Below are positions 21,285 to 31,914 of a stretch of DNA of 64,000 nucleotides, piece after piece. The stretch comes from Procambarus clarkii (lineage: Eukaryota; Arthropoda; Malacostraca; Decapoda; Cambaridae), in NCBI RefSeq assembly GCF_040958095.1, contig NC_091176.1, positions 38,701,122 through 38,765,121 on the forward strand, in the 5' to 3' direction. The notes beneath the pieces are model-generated. The model made no database searches. It had not been told where the DNA came from and saw only the letters and a program-made list of their open reading frames with translations. Made by a program: the position numbers and the translations under genes. Within the stretch, counting starts at the first letter, position 1. Every line of letters starts with the position of its first letter.

Positions 21285-21780
21285 TGGTCCTCTCTTGCAG
21301 GGCCAGCACCTCACCCCCACCTTGTGAAGCTAACAAGAAATCCAGCTGGTATTGCCCCATTGTCGACCAAGCAGCTGTGACATGCCTAGAAGCTGTGACA
21401 ACATGACACTGCCTGACTTAGAGGTGTAGCAGTTCCCCATGCAGGTGACTTCCATTAGCAACCCCAAAGTCAGCAACCGGCACACGTTTCACACCGCAGG
21501 CCCTCCGATTTGCCGTGGCTCTCTGCCTCATGGCCCCAATCCACACCGAATACAGTTATATTCGGCGAGGCAGTGACCGACAGGTATTGACAACATGGCC
21601 TTCTCTGCCAAAAGTCATGAGGATCGCATGCAAGACACAGCGAGGTTAATGACTTTAATATGAGAAGCCTTACCACAGCTGATTGTCCCGCAGAGAGAGA
21701 ACCCCGTTACCTAATGCCGCGCAACTCTGATAATCAAAGAAGTGGATAAGCAGCTTGGAAGCGTCTGAACTACAGTGAGG
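21285..21780 (+). pseudogene. restriction-endonuclease-type LINE, C-terminal fragment
   Basis: This matches 33543-33925 in order, including ACACCGAATACAG, GACAGGTA(T/C) and GCAGAGAGAGA(A/G)CCCCGTTACC. It covers the Cys/His knuckle and the approach to the endonuclease. It is frame-broken, with a 60-bp duplication of the AGCTGTGACA region near 21370, and ends before the endonuclease PD...D motif. Confidence 0.7.
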
Positions 21781-22349
21781 GCCAACAAGCGCACCCTGAG
21801 GGGCTCCCTCAGCTATGATTGGGGGTTGGTGGGTGGGGGGCCGATGGGATGTTTGCGGTCAGACGACGGGGGTGTCCCGTGTGTAAGTGTTTATGAAAAC
21901 ATCCCTGAAAACTAGATACCTCAGCTCTCAGGAAACAGGTATCAAGTCCACAGTGAACCAGATTACAAGTGTACAATATTGTGCAGTGATATATCTCGAA
22001 ATTATACAAACGTGTTAGTGTCACCCCTCTGCCACCCCTCCTCCCCCCTCTCCCATACCCTCAAGTGTGTACCGTCACCCAACCCACGAGTCGAGAGGTG
22101 CCGGTCTCCCCCCCCCCCCAGCCCCACCCAACCGCAACTGCTACTTCCCTGTGTCCACCCCCCACGCTACGTCCGCCCAGGGCCCGCCCAACGCCCGCCT
22201 AGCACCCATCCAGCGCCCGCCCAGCGCCCACCCAGCGCCCGCCCATCATCCGACCAGCGCCCACCCATCATCCGCCCAGCGGCCACCCAGCACCTGCCTA
22301 GCACCCGCCCAGCGGCCGCCGATGTCGCAGGTCACGACTGAAAGCTAGG
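21781..22349 (+). repeat. spacer with Pro/Ala-encoding minisatellite
   Basis: Positions 21781-22030 show no gene. 22170-22330 is a C-rich tandem array built on GCCCAGCGCCC(A/G)CC. It is open in two plus frames (Pro/Ala/Ser-rich) and lies directly upstream of the zinc-finger region that follows. It could be a leader of the restriction-endonuclease LINE or independent. Confidence 0.5.
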
Positions 22350-22777
22350 CTTCTCTCAGCCAAGAGGAGCCATCAATCGCTGACAGGTACGGCACATGCC
22401 AAGTGTGTGACAAGGTGTGGAGACTCAAGCGTAACGGAGATGTGCGCAAGCATGCTCACAACGGAACCGATTGTTCGGGTATGTGGCGCCCTCCCAAAGA
22501 GAGTATCAATCAGGATCCCACACCAGCAGTCAGGGAAAACACCTCCAACAGCTTCATTTCGACTGAGAACCTATTAGAAGCTATCAAAGCAACATCGGTT
22601 GGAACCTTGCAGCACATCCCCAAACCTGCCCGCCCCCAAACTATCCACCCTCTTGAAGAAGGTCAATGACTCTCCCGGAACCATCCAAGCTTCACACAAC
22701 TTTCTCCTGTTTGGAAACATATGCCTAGCTGTCCCTGCTAGGAGAGACAAATCACTAGCTTCCTCAGTCATTATTAC
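22350..22777 (+). pseudogene. restriction-endonuclease-type LINE, N-terminal zinc-finger part
   Basis: A C2HC-like finger is readable around 22385-22480: Cys-x2-Cys (CQVCDK), then a basic stretch, His (VRKHAH), then Cys (DCSG). It is followed by the typical spacer (IKATSVGTLQHIPKPARP) and, after a frameshift near 22665, by FLLFGNICLAVPARRDKSL. I recognise this order, finger then HIPKxARP-type segment, from the N-terminus of LINEs whose C-terminal half lies at 31915-34149. The piece stops at 22777 against an oppositely oriented LINE. Confidence 0.6.
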
Positions 22778-24545
22778 TAGTGGTTTGCAGTGGTTGAACC
22801 CCATGCACAGATACCATAATTAAGATAGGGATAGATTAGTGCATAATATAGAGAGATAAGAGCAGAGTCAGGTACATAATATCTGATTTTGGAGAGTATA
22901 CCAACTGTTTTAGAGACTTTCTTAGTTATGTGTTGGATGTGGGTACTGAAGTGGAGTCTCTTGTCTAGGAATAGGCCGAGAAACTTTCCATCATTTTTAT
23001 TGCTAATATTTACATTGTCTATCTAAAGCTGAATTGCATTTGTAGATTTGCTTCCAAATAAGATGTAGTAGGTCTTTTCTATGTTAAGTGTTAGTTTGTT
23101 GGTTGACATCCATAAGTGGACTTTTTTTAGTTCATTATTAACAACATTATTTAGTGTATGTGGGTTGGGGTTAGAGTAGATGAGGGTAGTATCATCAGCA
23201 AACAAAATAGGCTTCAGAATGTTAGAGACATTAGGCAGATCATTGATGTATATACGAAATAGGAGAGGTCCCAAAATGCTGCCCTGTGGCACTCCACCGG
23301 TTATTGGTAAAGTGGGAGAGGTTATATTATTGATGGCTACACATTGGTGTTTATCACTAAGATAAGATTGGATATAGTCCAGTGTATGGCCTCGGATTCC
23401 ATAATGATGGTGTTTACGTAAGAGGTAATTGTGATTAACAGTATCAAAGGCCTTTCTCAGGTCAATGAAGAGTCCAATCGGAAACTCATTTTTGTCAAGG
23501 GCTAAGTAAATTATATCAAGGAGACTAATAATTGCATCGTTGGTACTCTTTTGGGATCGGAAGCCAAACTGACAGGGGATAAGAATGTCGAATTTTACGA
23601 GGTAGGAGTAGAGCTGTTTGTAGATAATTTTTTCAAATATTTTTGATAGTATGGGTAGGTTTGATATTGGTCTATAATTGTTTATGTCTGCCGGATTACC
23701 TCCTTTATGAACTGGCGCTACTCTTGCTTTTTTAAGGATATCAGGGAAGGTATGACACTCAAAGGATTTGTTGAACAGCAAAGAAATAGCTAGCGCAAGG
23801 GCATGGGAGGCGCTCTTGTATACAATGGATGGGATTTCACTGATGTTCCCAGCTTTGGTTTTTAGTGAGTGTATGATGGACACAACTTCTGTTGGGCTGA
23901 CTGGTGAAAGGAGAAGATAGTTTGGACAGCTGCCTGAGAGATATGTGTTGATATGTGTCTGAGTCTGTGGGATTTTACTGGCAAGGTTAGCACCAACCGA
24001 TGAAAAGAAGCTATTAAATTCATTCGCCATTTTTAAATCAGATGAGGTGTAAGGCCATCCTTAGAGAGTGTTATCTGGTTGTGGGAGTGTTGTTTAGTTC
24101 CTAGGATATTAGAGATGGTATTCCATGTGCTTTTCATGTTGCCTTTTGCTTCTTTGAATCTAGTCTCATAATATGAAAGTTTAGCTTTTCTTATGATACT
24201 GGTAAGCACTAATGAGTACCTCTTAACTACTTCCTTTGTAACTAGGCCAATCCTAAATTTCTTTTCATATTCATGTTTTTTGTTGATTGATTTAATTATG
24301 CCACTTGTCAGTTACGGGTTATTTTTTTCTTTTATCAGTTACTTGTTTGGTAAGGAGGGGACAGTGAGTGTTGTAGAGGCTAAGAGTTTTGGAGAAAAAG
24401 AGGTTTGTTAATGAGTTTATATCCTGTGTATTATTAAATTCAGATTCCCAGTTAATATTGTGAAGTGCATTAGAGAGATTGCCTAAAGCTGATTCACTGT
24501 GTAGCCTGAAAGAGAGTTTCTTGCTTTCTGGTGGTGTTGTGTCTG
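22778..24545 (-). pseudogene. Jockey/CR1-like LINE (element D), reverse transcriptase half
   Basis: A 335-codon frame (24030 down to 23023) carries the RT: NNYRPISNLP, QFGFRSQKST, FIDLRKAFDTVNH (motif A), GGVPQGSILGPLLF (motif B) and FADDTTLIY (motif C). Upstream (to 24545) the linker between endonuclease and RT is readable with a few stops. Downstream the C-terminal domain runs to about 22778 (YPYLNYGICAWG-type segment) and ends without a 3' tail. It is therefore truncated at the 3' side, which is unusual for a LINE. The missing N-terminal half lies at 29727-30519. Confidence 0.8.
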
Positions 24546-27500
24546 TGAGGGATCTAGATCCCTCAGCTAGTTTTCCTAGTTTCTAGATTAGGCTAGTCAC
24601 TCTAGAAACTGAAGCTTTCAAAATAACATATGCTTGTTGGGTGTTGAATGAAAGCTTATGTTATGGACTATCATTTGTGAGTAGTTAGAAGTCTGTGATT
24701 GTTCTGTAGAGAGAATTACAGAGATTTTCCTGTTTCTGTGAAATAGGATGAGGAAGTACTGGACTAAAACCGTTAGAGGTGGGGGGAGAGTGGAGTGAAC
24801 GTTACCTTTCCCCCTCACATGGGAGACATCGCTCCTCTGTTTAGGCCTCACCCTCCTTGTGACGTCACAGGACGCCCGAGGGTGACGGAGAGAGGTGATT
24901 GGGTTAGGCATGTGTGCTCCAAGCCTAGTTTTGGCGCGAAGAGCTATGGTTGGATGCGGCACGAGGGAGCCATGCCGGCTCCAAGCTGATTGGTCAAGAC
25001 AAAGTAGGGAGGAGGTATGGGCATTTTGAGTTTCCCTAGCACGGGAAATCGTCAGTCTGAGCAGGGTAGCAGGTGGACTAGGACGTGTCTGGGTGGAGGG
25101 GGGGAGTTTTCCCCCTCCACCCCCATTAATCGCTTCTGTCGTCCAAAATACTCATCGAATATGGCACTCCTGCCATCAGGGGTTGTGTCAAGGCCCAATT
25201 AGGTGAATTGGGGCCAAGGATTTACGGAAGGAACAGTAAAAAGCTAGAGACAGTTGACTGGGTTCACACATGAGGCAGCTGGCAGAGCATCATGGTGTAA
25301 CAGGTGGGTCGAGTATCCTGTCTAGTGGCAATGGATGATTGGTGTTGGGCAGCGTAAGTGAATGTGATATTACAGGCCCATGTTGGACTTTGCATTCCGC
25401 CAGGCTGCGTCAGTGTGGGGACGCCGCCGGCCATTGTCACCCCAGTGTAGAGCAAGGCAGGCTCTAGTCTGATGGGGTTGTGATTCCCCAGCCGCGTGGG
25501 TACTCCTGTGGGCAGCAGCCTGCCAGCCTGAGGCACCCATGTGCGCGCCCACCCGCGCCGCCCACCTTGGCCAGCTGCTTGGAGGGGGGGGGGGGCCACC
25601 CACCCAGGCCACCCGCGCAGCCAAACCCCACCCCCACCCCACGCACCAGCTCAGCCGGCTGGGGTGCTATGACGTCATGCGCTACCCGTGGCCACCCCCA
25701 GGCCACCCAGCTGCCTGCCTGCGCGACGGCTACTCTACCACCCCACCCCCCCCCTCTCAGCTCGGGAGGGGCGCTGTGGGCCAAGCGGTGGCCACATGCC
25801 TTGGCCACTTTCCCGGGACAGCCTAGGGCCACATCATGTCGACGCATGAGGAGCAAGCAAGCTAAGTGTTGTCAGCTAGTGTGGTAGTGACTTGGGAAAT
25901 GAGGAAAAAATAAGGGAAAGAGGGCAGTAGAAATGAGTACTATTATCATTGTGTACAGTGGATTGGGTACCGGTGGAAATTCACGGTAAGAGTTGTCTCA
26001 GAGCTTCGCCAGGCAAGAGAAACATCTGAGTGACAGCTGTCAGTAGGATCCAGGTGATTGATAGGGCGGTACCTGGAGATGGATATTGTACACGGGACCA
26101 CACTGTAATAGTAGACTGACTAGAGTATGTAACCGGTCAGTGTAGAGATTTACCATATAAGTGATCCAGCCTGTCGATTCTATATAATCGTTCAGACTGG
26201 ATTAATGCCATAGAGTACCTGTTACGGCCCTCTCGGGACGCAACGGGGTTCTTACTCTGATGTTGTTAGAGGAAGTTATATCCGACCCCAAGCCAGCAGT
26301 GGCTTTCAAGGGATGTGATCCGTGACGCAAGAAACTTAAAGGGGGAAGGGAAAGAAAGTTCAGAACTTAAGACTATAATTTTCACCATCACCAAATAAAT
26401 AAATATATATATAAAAGAGTGCACAGGGGGAGGGGTATTAACACTATACAAGGGGATTATTCACAATAGTTGTCTTCTGCTGAAGACTCTGGTGCAAAAC
26501 TCTCGGTGCTTCTTCGTGGCCTCACAACGAATTCTTCTGAGACGTCGAGCCTACCCTGGCCACAGGTCAACCAAAACACAGGTCCACTGGGGGCACCGCC
26601 GTGGAGGCCGTCAACCACAAATCCAGCCGGTCTGCTGGCAGGTTCCGGACCCGCAACGCTGGTCAGGCCACTCCACGAACGATATTAGGGTAAACGCCCT
26701 AGACAGGAGTCTCGTGTGATATCACAAATCACTCTCCTGTCCTCAGTACCCCTGTGGATAATCGTCTCCAGCAGTCAGTCCCGGGTAATCCTTCTGCTGC
26801 CACTCCACTGGCAGGGTAACACCACAGTGTTCTTCCGGGGGACGACTTCACAGCTGCTGCAGCAAAGCACAAGGTATGGAGACGGCTGCCGTGGGTAGAC
26901 TGACTCCACTTCCATCACAGCAGTCCCAGGTCGACTCTGTAAGCAGACACGTCATCACTAACTGGGACACACTAAGGCACCTCACTTACAGGTTCAGACA
27001 CAAACGCCCACCTATCCACTCCATAGATGGCGCTGGTGTCTGAGCACCACCTCACCAGAGGTCAGCAGCGGCTGTGTGGAGCGCTGAACAGGACTGGAAA
27101 CTGGCCCTTGTGGCCGGTATTCGCCGTCCTCACCAGGTGTCGTCGTCCGTTTGGCGGAGGTTTCGGGAGCTGACCCACAGATGGCGCAGTCGTTACTGCT
27201 CCGTGCTCGGACGCTGGATCCGGGTTCGTAACAGTACAGTATAATTATAATCATTAGAGGTAGGCAGTACAATTACTTGGTGATATAATTTTCATTGGTT
27301 ATGTGAATGCCATTTCTATGTGTTCGTTTGCATTGTTATGTACTGTGTTGTGTGGTGAGTCAGTAGATGTGATTGCTGACTGATTGCCTAATGATGTCAT
27401 TAGCATGTGGGGTATGCTGACGGCATCATTATGTTGCAGGTTTGTGCAGTATTGTTTCAGTTTATACGATATTATTGCCCCAGGAACTGTGTTGAGGGTT

Positions 27501-29726
27501 TAAGGGACCTCTAGGATTATTCAGGGGAATTCACAGTACTTAATGAGAGCAGGCAATTGATGGGTTAATTGCCTTGCTGAGGTATGTGTGTGTTCACAGT
27601 AGTCCTTTGCAACGGGTGCAAGATAAAGAGGGGGGCAGTAATATTAGTATACTTTTGTGTGTTGCACAACCGTGTGTCATTATTGTGTGGGCACAGTAAT
27701 TAGCGAGTTGCAGTAGCCGCAACCATATGTGGGCAGTGCTTTTATGATGTTGCATGCCATTGTAGTGTGACCTATGTAACGCTGGGGTTACTTTGTTTCT
27801 TTAAGTTGTGTTGAGGACTTAAGGATTCAGTGAGTTAATTAAGTAAGGGGTAATTAACTGGATAAGGGGTGCACACTTAGTATTGTGGAGTGAGTGAGGG
27901 CTGTTAAGAGAGAACAGTGTTGAGCTTGAGTGAGATATGTCTCGGGAGCAATTAATTGTCCATGGAACAATTAATTGACCACTCTAGCTAATTATGTAAT
28001 TAGCCTTCTCATCATGAATTCACGTAGTGGGAGAGGATCTGTCAGAGTCTGTCAGTACTTGTGTTAACGTAATATGCTCGAGACTAATTACCTTTCTGGG
28101 GTATAGCAATTAGTGGCTCAGGTTAATTAATGGAGTAATTAACATTGGAGAGCTCCGATGACTCGGTAAAGCGAGGTCATGGAGCTAGCATAAATCGTTG
28201 TATTAATCATATCCTGTCTGAGGACAGTGGATTAGTGGCACATCTTGTTAATTAGGGTAATTAACTCCTTTCCCGTGAATTCACAGTGTTTGATGAGACC
28301 TGCTTAGGCAGTGCGGAGTGAGACGTATTTCTGGATGATTAATTATCGGCCCTGGTGACAGTTAATTAATTGCTCAGAAGTAATAAGGGACTTAATTAGG
28401 GTAATTAACACTCACTAGTAATATTTTGACACAAACTGTGGAGAAGCTACCAAGTTAGGGTAGGCTTAGTTAACGTAACTCAATGGGGATGTAATTAGTG
28501 GTCCGTTTGACCTTAATTGAGAATTACTCACTGAATACTTGCAAGGAGTCAAGTGTGGTGTAATATGTTGAGTTATTGTTAACAAGAGAGAGACAAGTGT
28601 TAAAGATTAACGTAGAGTATCATCCTGTTGTTGTCTAGTGGGAGACAATTGTTTGTGATTACCGTAGTATTTTGTTGCTGACTGCTGCGATCAGTCAATT
28701 AACGTAATTAATCACTTAAGGCAATTTCTTTTGGTTGTCGTCTGGTGACGAGAGTAGAGTCATCTAGGGATCTGTGGAGCTGTGTCCCAGAATCCCGCCT
28801 TGCCTATCTTTGTTACTTACAACAGGGCAACTTCTTATTGGGAGTTGCAAAGAGTGTTCACACAAGGTTGTGATAGGGGGGAGTCACTGTTGGACTCCTG
28901 CCTAGTTACGTGGGTCTCTCCTGGGGGGCGGGAGGACCCCTAAGTTTGTGATTATAGTAGCTGTCAGGGAAACCGAGACACTATTGATTGCCTGCTTGTG
29001 TCTTTGTCTTCAGTGGATATCCTTATTTGTTCAGTTAGTTCATGTTGTCAGCCCGAAGTGTCAGCAAGATGGAGCCTGCTGTCACTTCACGAGGGGCTGT
29101 TGAATAGCTGTGTTGCAAATGCCACTTGATGTACAATAACGTAACCATTCGCTGTGGTGTAACTTAGTCTGTGATATTTTTCTTTGATTTGCAATATTGC
29201 GTCATCAGTGGGCACACCTGTGTTCAGGTTAGTTCAGTATGCAGCCTCACAGCAAGGGTTGCTATTTAGCTGTTTGTTATCGTGCCACTGGATGGACTTT
29301 AACGTAACGTAAACTCGGTAATGTAGTAGTTAGTCTCTTGTTATTAATAAATTGTTATGTTATAGAAAACGGTCTTTGATGTCAACCCTTCAACCATATT
29401 ATTCCACCATATTTCTGCATATTATTAAATGTTGATGTGATCTTGATAAGGCGGCTGTTCTTGGGAATTCGAATTCCAATTCATAGCGCCACATCAAATA
29501 TAAATATTTGATTGTGAGAACCCGTCGGTTACCTTTTATTAGTTTTAACGTCCTGTTTAACTAGGAGGAGCCAGCGGCCTATTGTGGACAGGTTTTTACC
29601 CCTGGTGGTGGAGGCCTGGCGGTTTGCTCCCGCTTTTCCTTTTTCTATTGGACGCATGCTTAACTGCCGTGAGCAGACTTTAAACTTGTAGTCCACCTCC
29701 TAAAGGAGGTAGGCGTAGAGAAAAAT
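24546..29726 (+). mobile_element. long non-coding repeat element E, copy 1 (contains a solo LTR)
   Basis: The block separates two halves of LINE element D that read continuously once it is set aside, so it is an insertion. It shares ordered segments with the reverse complement of 51930-54886. Examples are the AATAAATTGTTATGTTATAG block, the GCGCCACAT segment, (A/T)CCGTCGG(T/C)TA, CTAGGAGGAGCCAGCG and GGCGGTTTGCTCCCGC. The left third is GC-rich (25500-25850). The right half is AT-rich with many TTAATTAACGTAA-like motifs. No protein domain was recognised. It could be a long LTR, a LARD-like element or another non-autonomous type. Confidence 0.6.
26220..27233 (-). mobile_element. solo LTR of the G1 family
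   Basis: It is similar along its whole length to the LTRs at 34155-35174 and 38881-39842, with the same ends (plus-strand TGTTACGGCCC...GGGTTCGTAACA). It is flanked by GTACC and GTACA, a 4-of-5 match to a 5-bp target duplication. No internal region is attached, so it is a solo LTR formed by LTR-LTR recombination. It is more diverged than the two LTRs of the complete element. Confidence 0.85.
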
Positions 29727-30519
29727 CTCACAGTGTCCATGTTTGCTATGAGGAAGGTAGGATAGTGATCAGTTGTTCTGTCGTAGATTACCCCAGATGT
29801 AAGGGGAGCTGTTATATTAGTCCATAAGTGATCCAGGGTAGTGGCAGATGTTTGAGTGACTCAGGTGGGCTTGGTGATTGTGGGGATTAGCATACAGGAG
29901 TGCATGCTGTTACGGAAATAGTCAACTTGAGGGTTGTTTTGAAGACCCAGGTCAATATTGAAATCACCTCCCAGAATGATGAGATTTTTGTTGAGATTGT
30001 TATTTATGATAAGATTCCTTAGGTTGTCTGAGAATGAAGCTACGTTGGTATTAGGAAATCTATTGATGGCACCGATAGTCAGGGAGGATTTAAGGGATTT
30101 ACTGGAGAACTTGGCAAAGGTATATTCACAATAGTCGTCTCTATCACTAATGACATTATTGCAGATGAAGGTATCTTTGTAATATATTGCTGTGCCACCT
30201 CCTTTTTGTTAGGCCTGCAGTTATGAATGACTTTATAACCAGCTAAATTGTAGAGTTGGATATAATCATTGCTTAGCCAAGTTTCTGTTAAAATGATGAA
30301 TGATAATTTAGTACCTAGTGCTGTGAGTAGTGCATTTATATCATCAAAATGTTCACCAAGTGACCTAACATTTTGGTTGTAAACTGATAAGCAGGTGCTA
30401 TTTAGGAGTTTGTTTTTTGCAAGATTTGCTGTGTAATACCTACAATAATGATGATCAATGTGCTGATTTGTGTGGGTATGGGACAGAAGATTTCGATCAG
30501 GATCAATATCAGTAAGCAT
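29727..30519 (-). pseudogene. Jockey/CR1-like LINE (element D), endonuclease half
   Basis: Reading down from 30519, the APE-type endonuclease starts with SVYNQNVRSLGEHFDD and TETWLSNDYIQLYNLAGYK. After a frameshift near 30209 it continues with a GGDFNIDLG-type motif (about 29960-29985), a TTLDHLWTN-type motif and a final DH. It ends at about 29727 in ANMDTV, and the continuation is found at 24545. It has the Glu, Asp-Asn and Asp-His metal and catalytic positions expected of the fold. Confidence 0.75.
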
Positions 30520-30539
30520 ATAGATACAATAATGTCACG

Positions 30540-31430
30540 ATACAATAAGATAAGCATTTACAGGAATAGTTAAATACCAGATCTGCTGTAAATAGAAAGT
30601 AATTATAGCAAAACACAATAATAAACGTAGATACACAAAAAATAGAAACAATTAGAAGTAGAGTAAATATCCCAATAGATAGCCAGGAAGGATACAGTAG
30701 TTAGGTTAAGAGAGAAGAAAAAATCAGTAGACTGACAAGAATAATATATAGCAAAAAATAAAGAGACAATTAATAATCGTAAAGAAAAAAATAATCTTAA
30801 AAATAAATTATTTAATAAAGCTTAGTTGTGAACCTATAATTAGTATGAACTTAAGAAAACAAAATGAGCTCAATAATTAATTATAATAAATGATGTATAA
30901 ATCAAATTACAATTAAGTTTAAAAATTAAAAAATAAAATATCAGGGTAAGATTATATTTATGAGCAAGATTTTACTAAGACACTGAGGTAAATGCTTACA
31001 TAAATACTAAGTCTGCTATAATTAGAGAATAATTATAGCAAAACACAACAATAAATACAAGTGAACAAAAGAATTGAAACAATTAGAAGCAGAATTAAGA
31101 TCACTAGATAGCCATGGAGGATACTCAAGTTTGGTGGAGAGAACAAAAAATCAGTAGAGACTGTCAAGATGAATATATAAAAAATTTGACAAATGATGAA
31201 TGTAAAGTAAAATAATCTTAAAGATAATTATGTATATAAGCTTAGTTTTTAACCTATAATTAGTATGAACTTAATTAAGAGAAAAAAATGAGATCAATAA
31301 TTAATTTCAATAAATGACATAAATCAGGACAATTAAATTTAAAATTTAAAAAGAATAGGGTAAGATTAGATTTAAGAGTAAAATTTTACAATGATACTGA
31401 GGTAGATGCTTGCATAAGTGCATGGAGACT
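30540..31430 (-). repeat. tandem dimer of about 440 bp between ORF1 and ORF2 of element D
   Basis: Two imperfect units (about 30550-30995 and 30996-31430) share ordered blocks: TATAGCAAAACACAA, AAACAATTAGAAG, ATAGCCA(G/T)G, AAAAAATCAGTAGA, GAACCTATAATTAGTATGAA-like and CTGAGGTA(A/G)ATGCTT. The region is very AT-rich and has no ORF. It sits where the LINE inter-ORF region should be. Confidence 0.8.
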
Positions 31431-31550
31431 TGACTGATTACTTAGGAAATTATATGAATGAGAGAACATTAGGTAAATGGTAAGGCAGAGACAGCACCTT
31501 GGACAAGGTTAGATTAAGTTAGGTTAGACTCAGGCACTCAAAGAGTTATT

Positions 31551-31865
31551 TTAAGTATTGACATTGGTTGGGTTCAGGTTTTCAGATATACCACAATCAC
31601 TAAAGTAGGCCAGTAGTTGTTGGTCACACTTTATTTCATATCTTTTTCCTGCACTTTCCTTCTTTGCAATGATCGTTCCATTCCTAGTGTAGCATTGCTT
31701 GATAAGACCAGGGTTTTGTTTGCAAATTTTACGCAGCCTGAAGAGGAGGGATCCACGCTGCTTTGTAAGGCACTCATTTATATAGAGGTTCGTTTTTTGC
31801 TTAGCAGCTGATTGTATGAGGTCAAACTTAACAGAGGGATTTGCAAGTTTGATGAGCATTCTCAA
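31551..31865 (-). pseudogene. Jockey/CR1-like LINE (element D), ORF1 C-terminus
   Basis: A 104-codon fragment reads through LANPSVKFDLIQSAAK, NLYINECLTKQR, RLRKICKQ and GTIIAKK..GKRYEIKCD. This is the pattern of the C-terminal domain of ORF1 proteins in Jockey/CR1-group LINEs (a helix with NE-LT, then a charged segment and a beta pair). Its position upstream of the element D endonuclease on the same strand supports ORF1 of the same insertion. The N-terminal part is missing at about 31870. Confidence 0.65.
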
Positions 31866-31914
31866 CAGTTTTCCTAGAGAGATTCTAATCCTAGAGAGAT
31901 TCTATTCTAAATTG
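31866..31914. repeat. short direct repeats at a LINE junction
   Basis: TTTTCCTAGAGAG occurs twice and CCTAGAGAGATTCTA occurs twice within 50 bp. This is where element D (minus) abuts the resumption of the restriction-endonuclease-type LINE (plus). Confidence 0.7.

Noticed and set aside
22176..22330. CRISPR-like or spaced repeat array of GCCCAGCGCCC units
   Set aside because: Units are contiguous and degenerate without unique spacers. It is a C-rich minisatellite in a eukaryotic context.
25480..25887. Overlapping Pro/Ala-rich frames on both strands at the GC-rich end of element E
   Set aside because: Base composition alone keeps several frames open. There is no domain and no conservation in copy 2.
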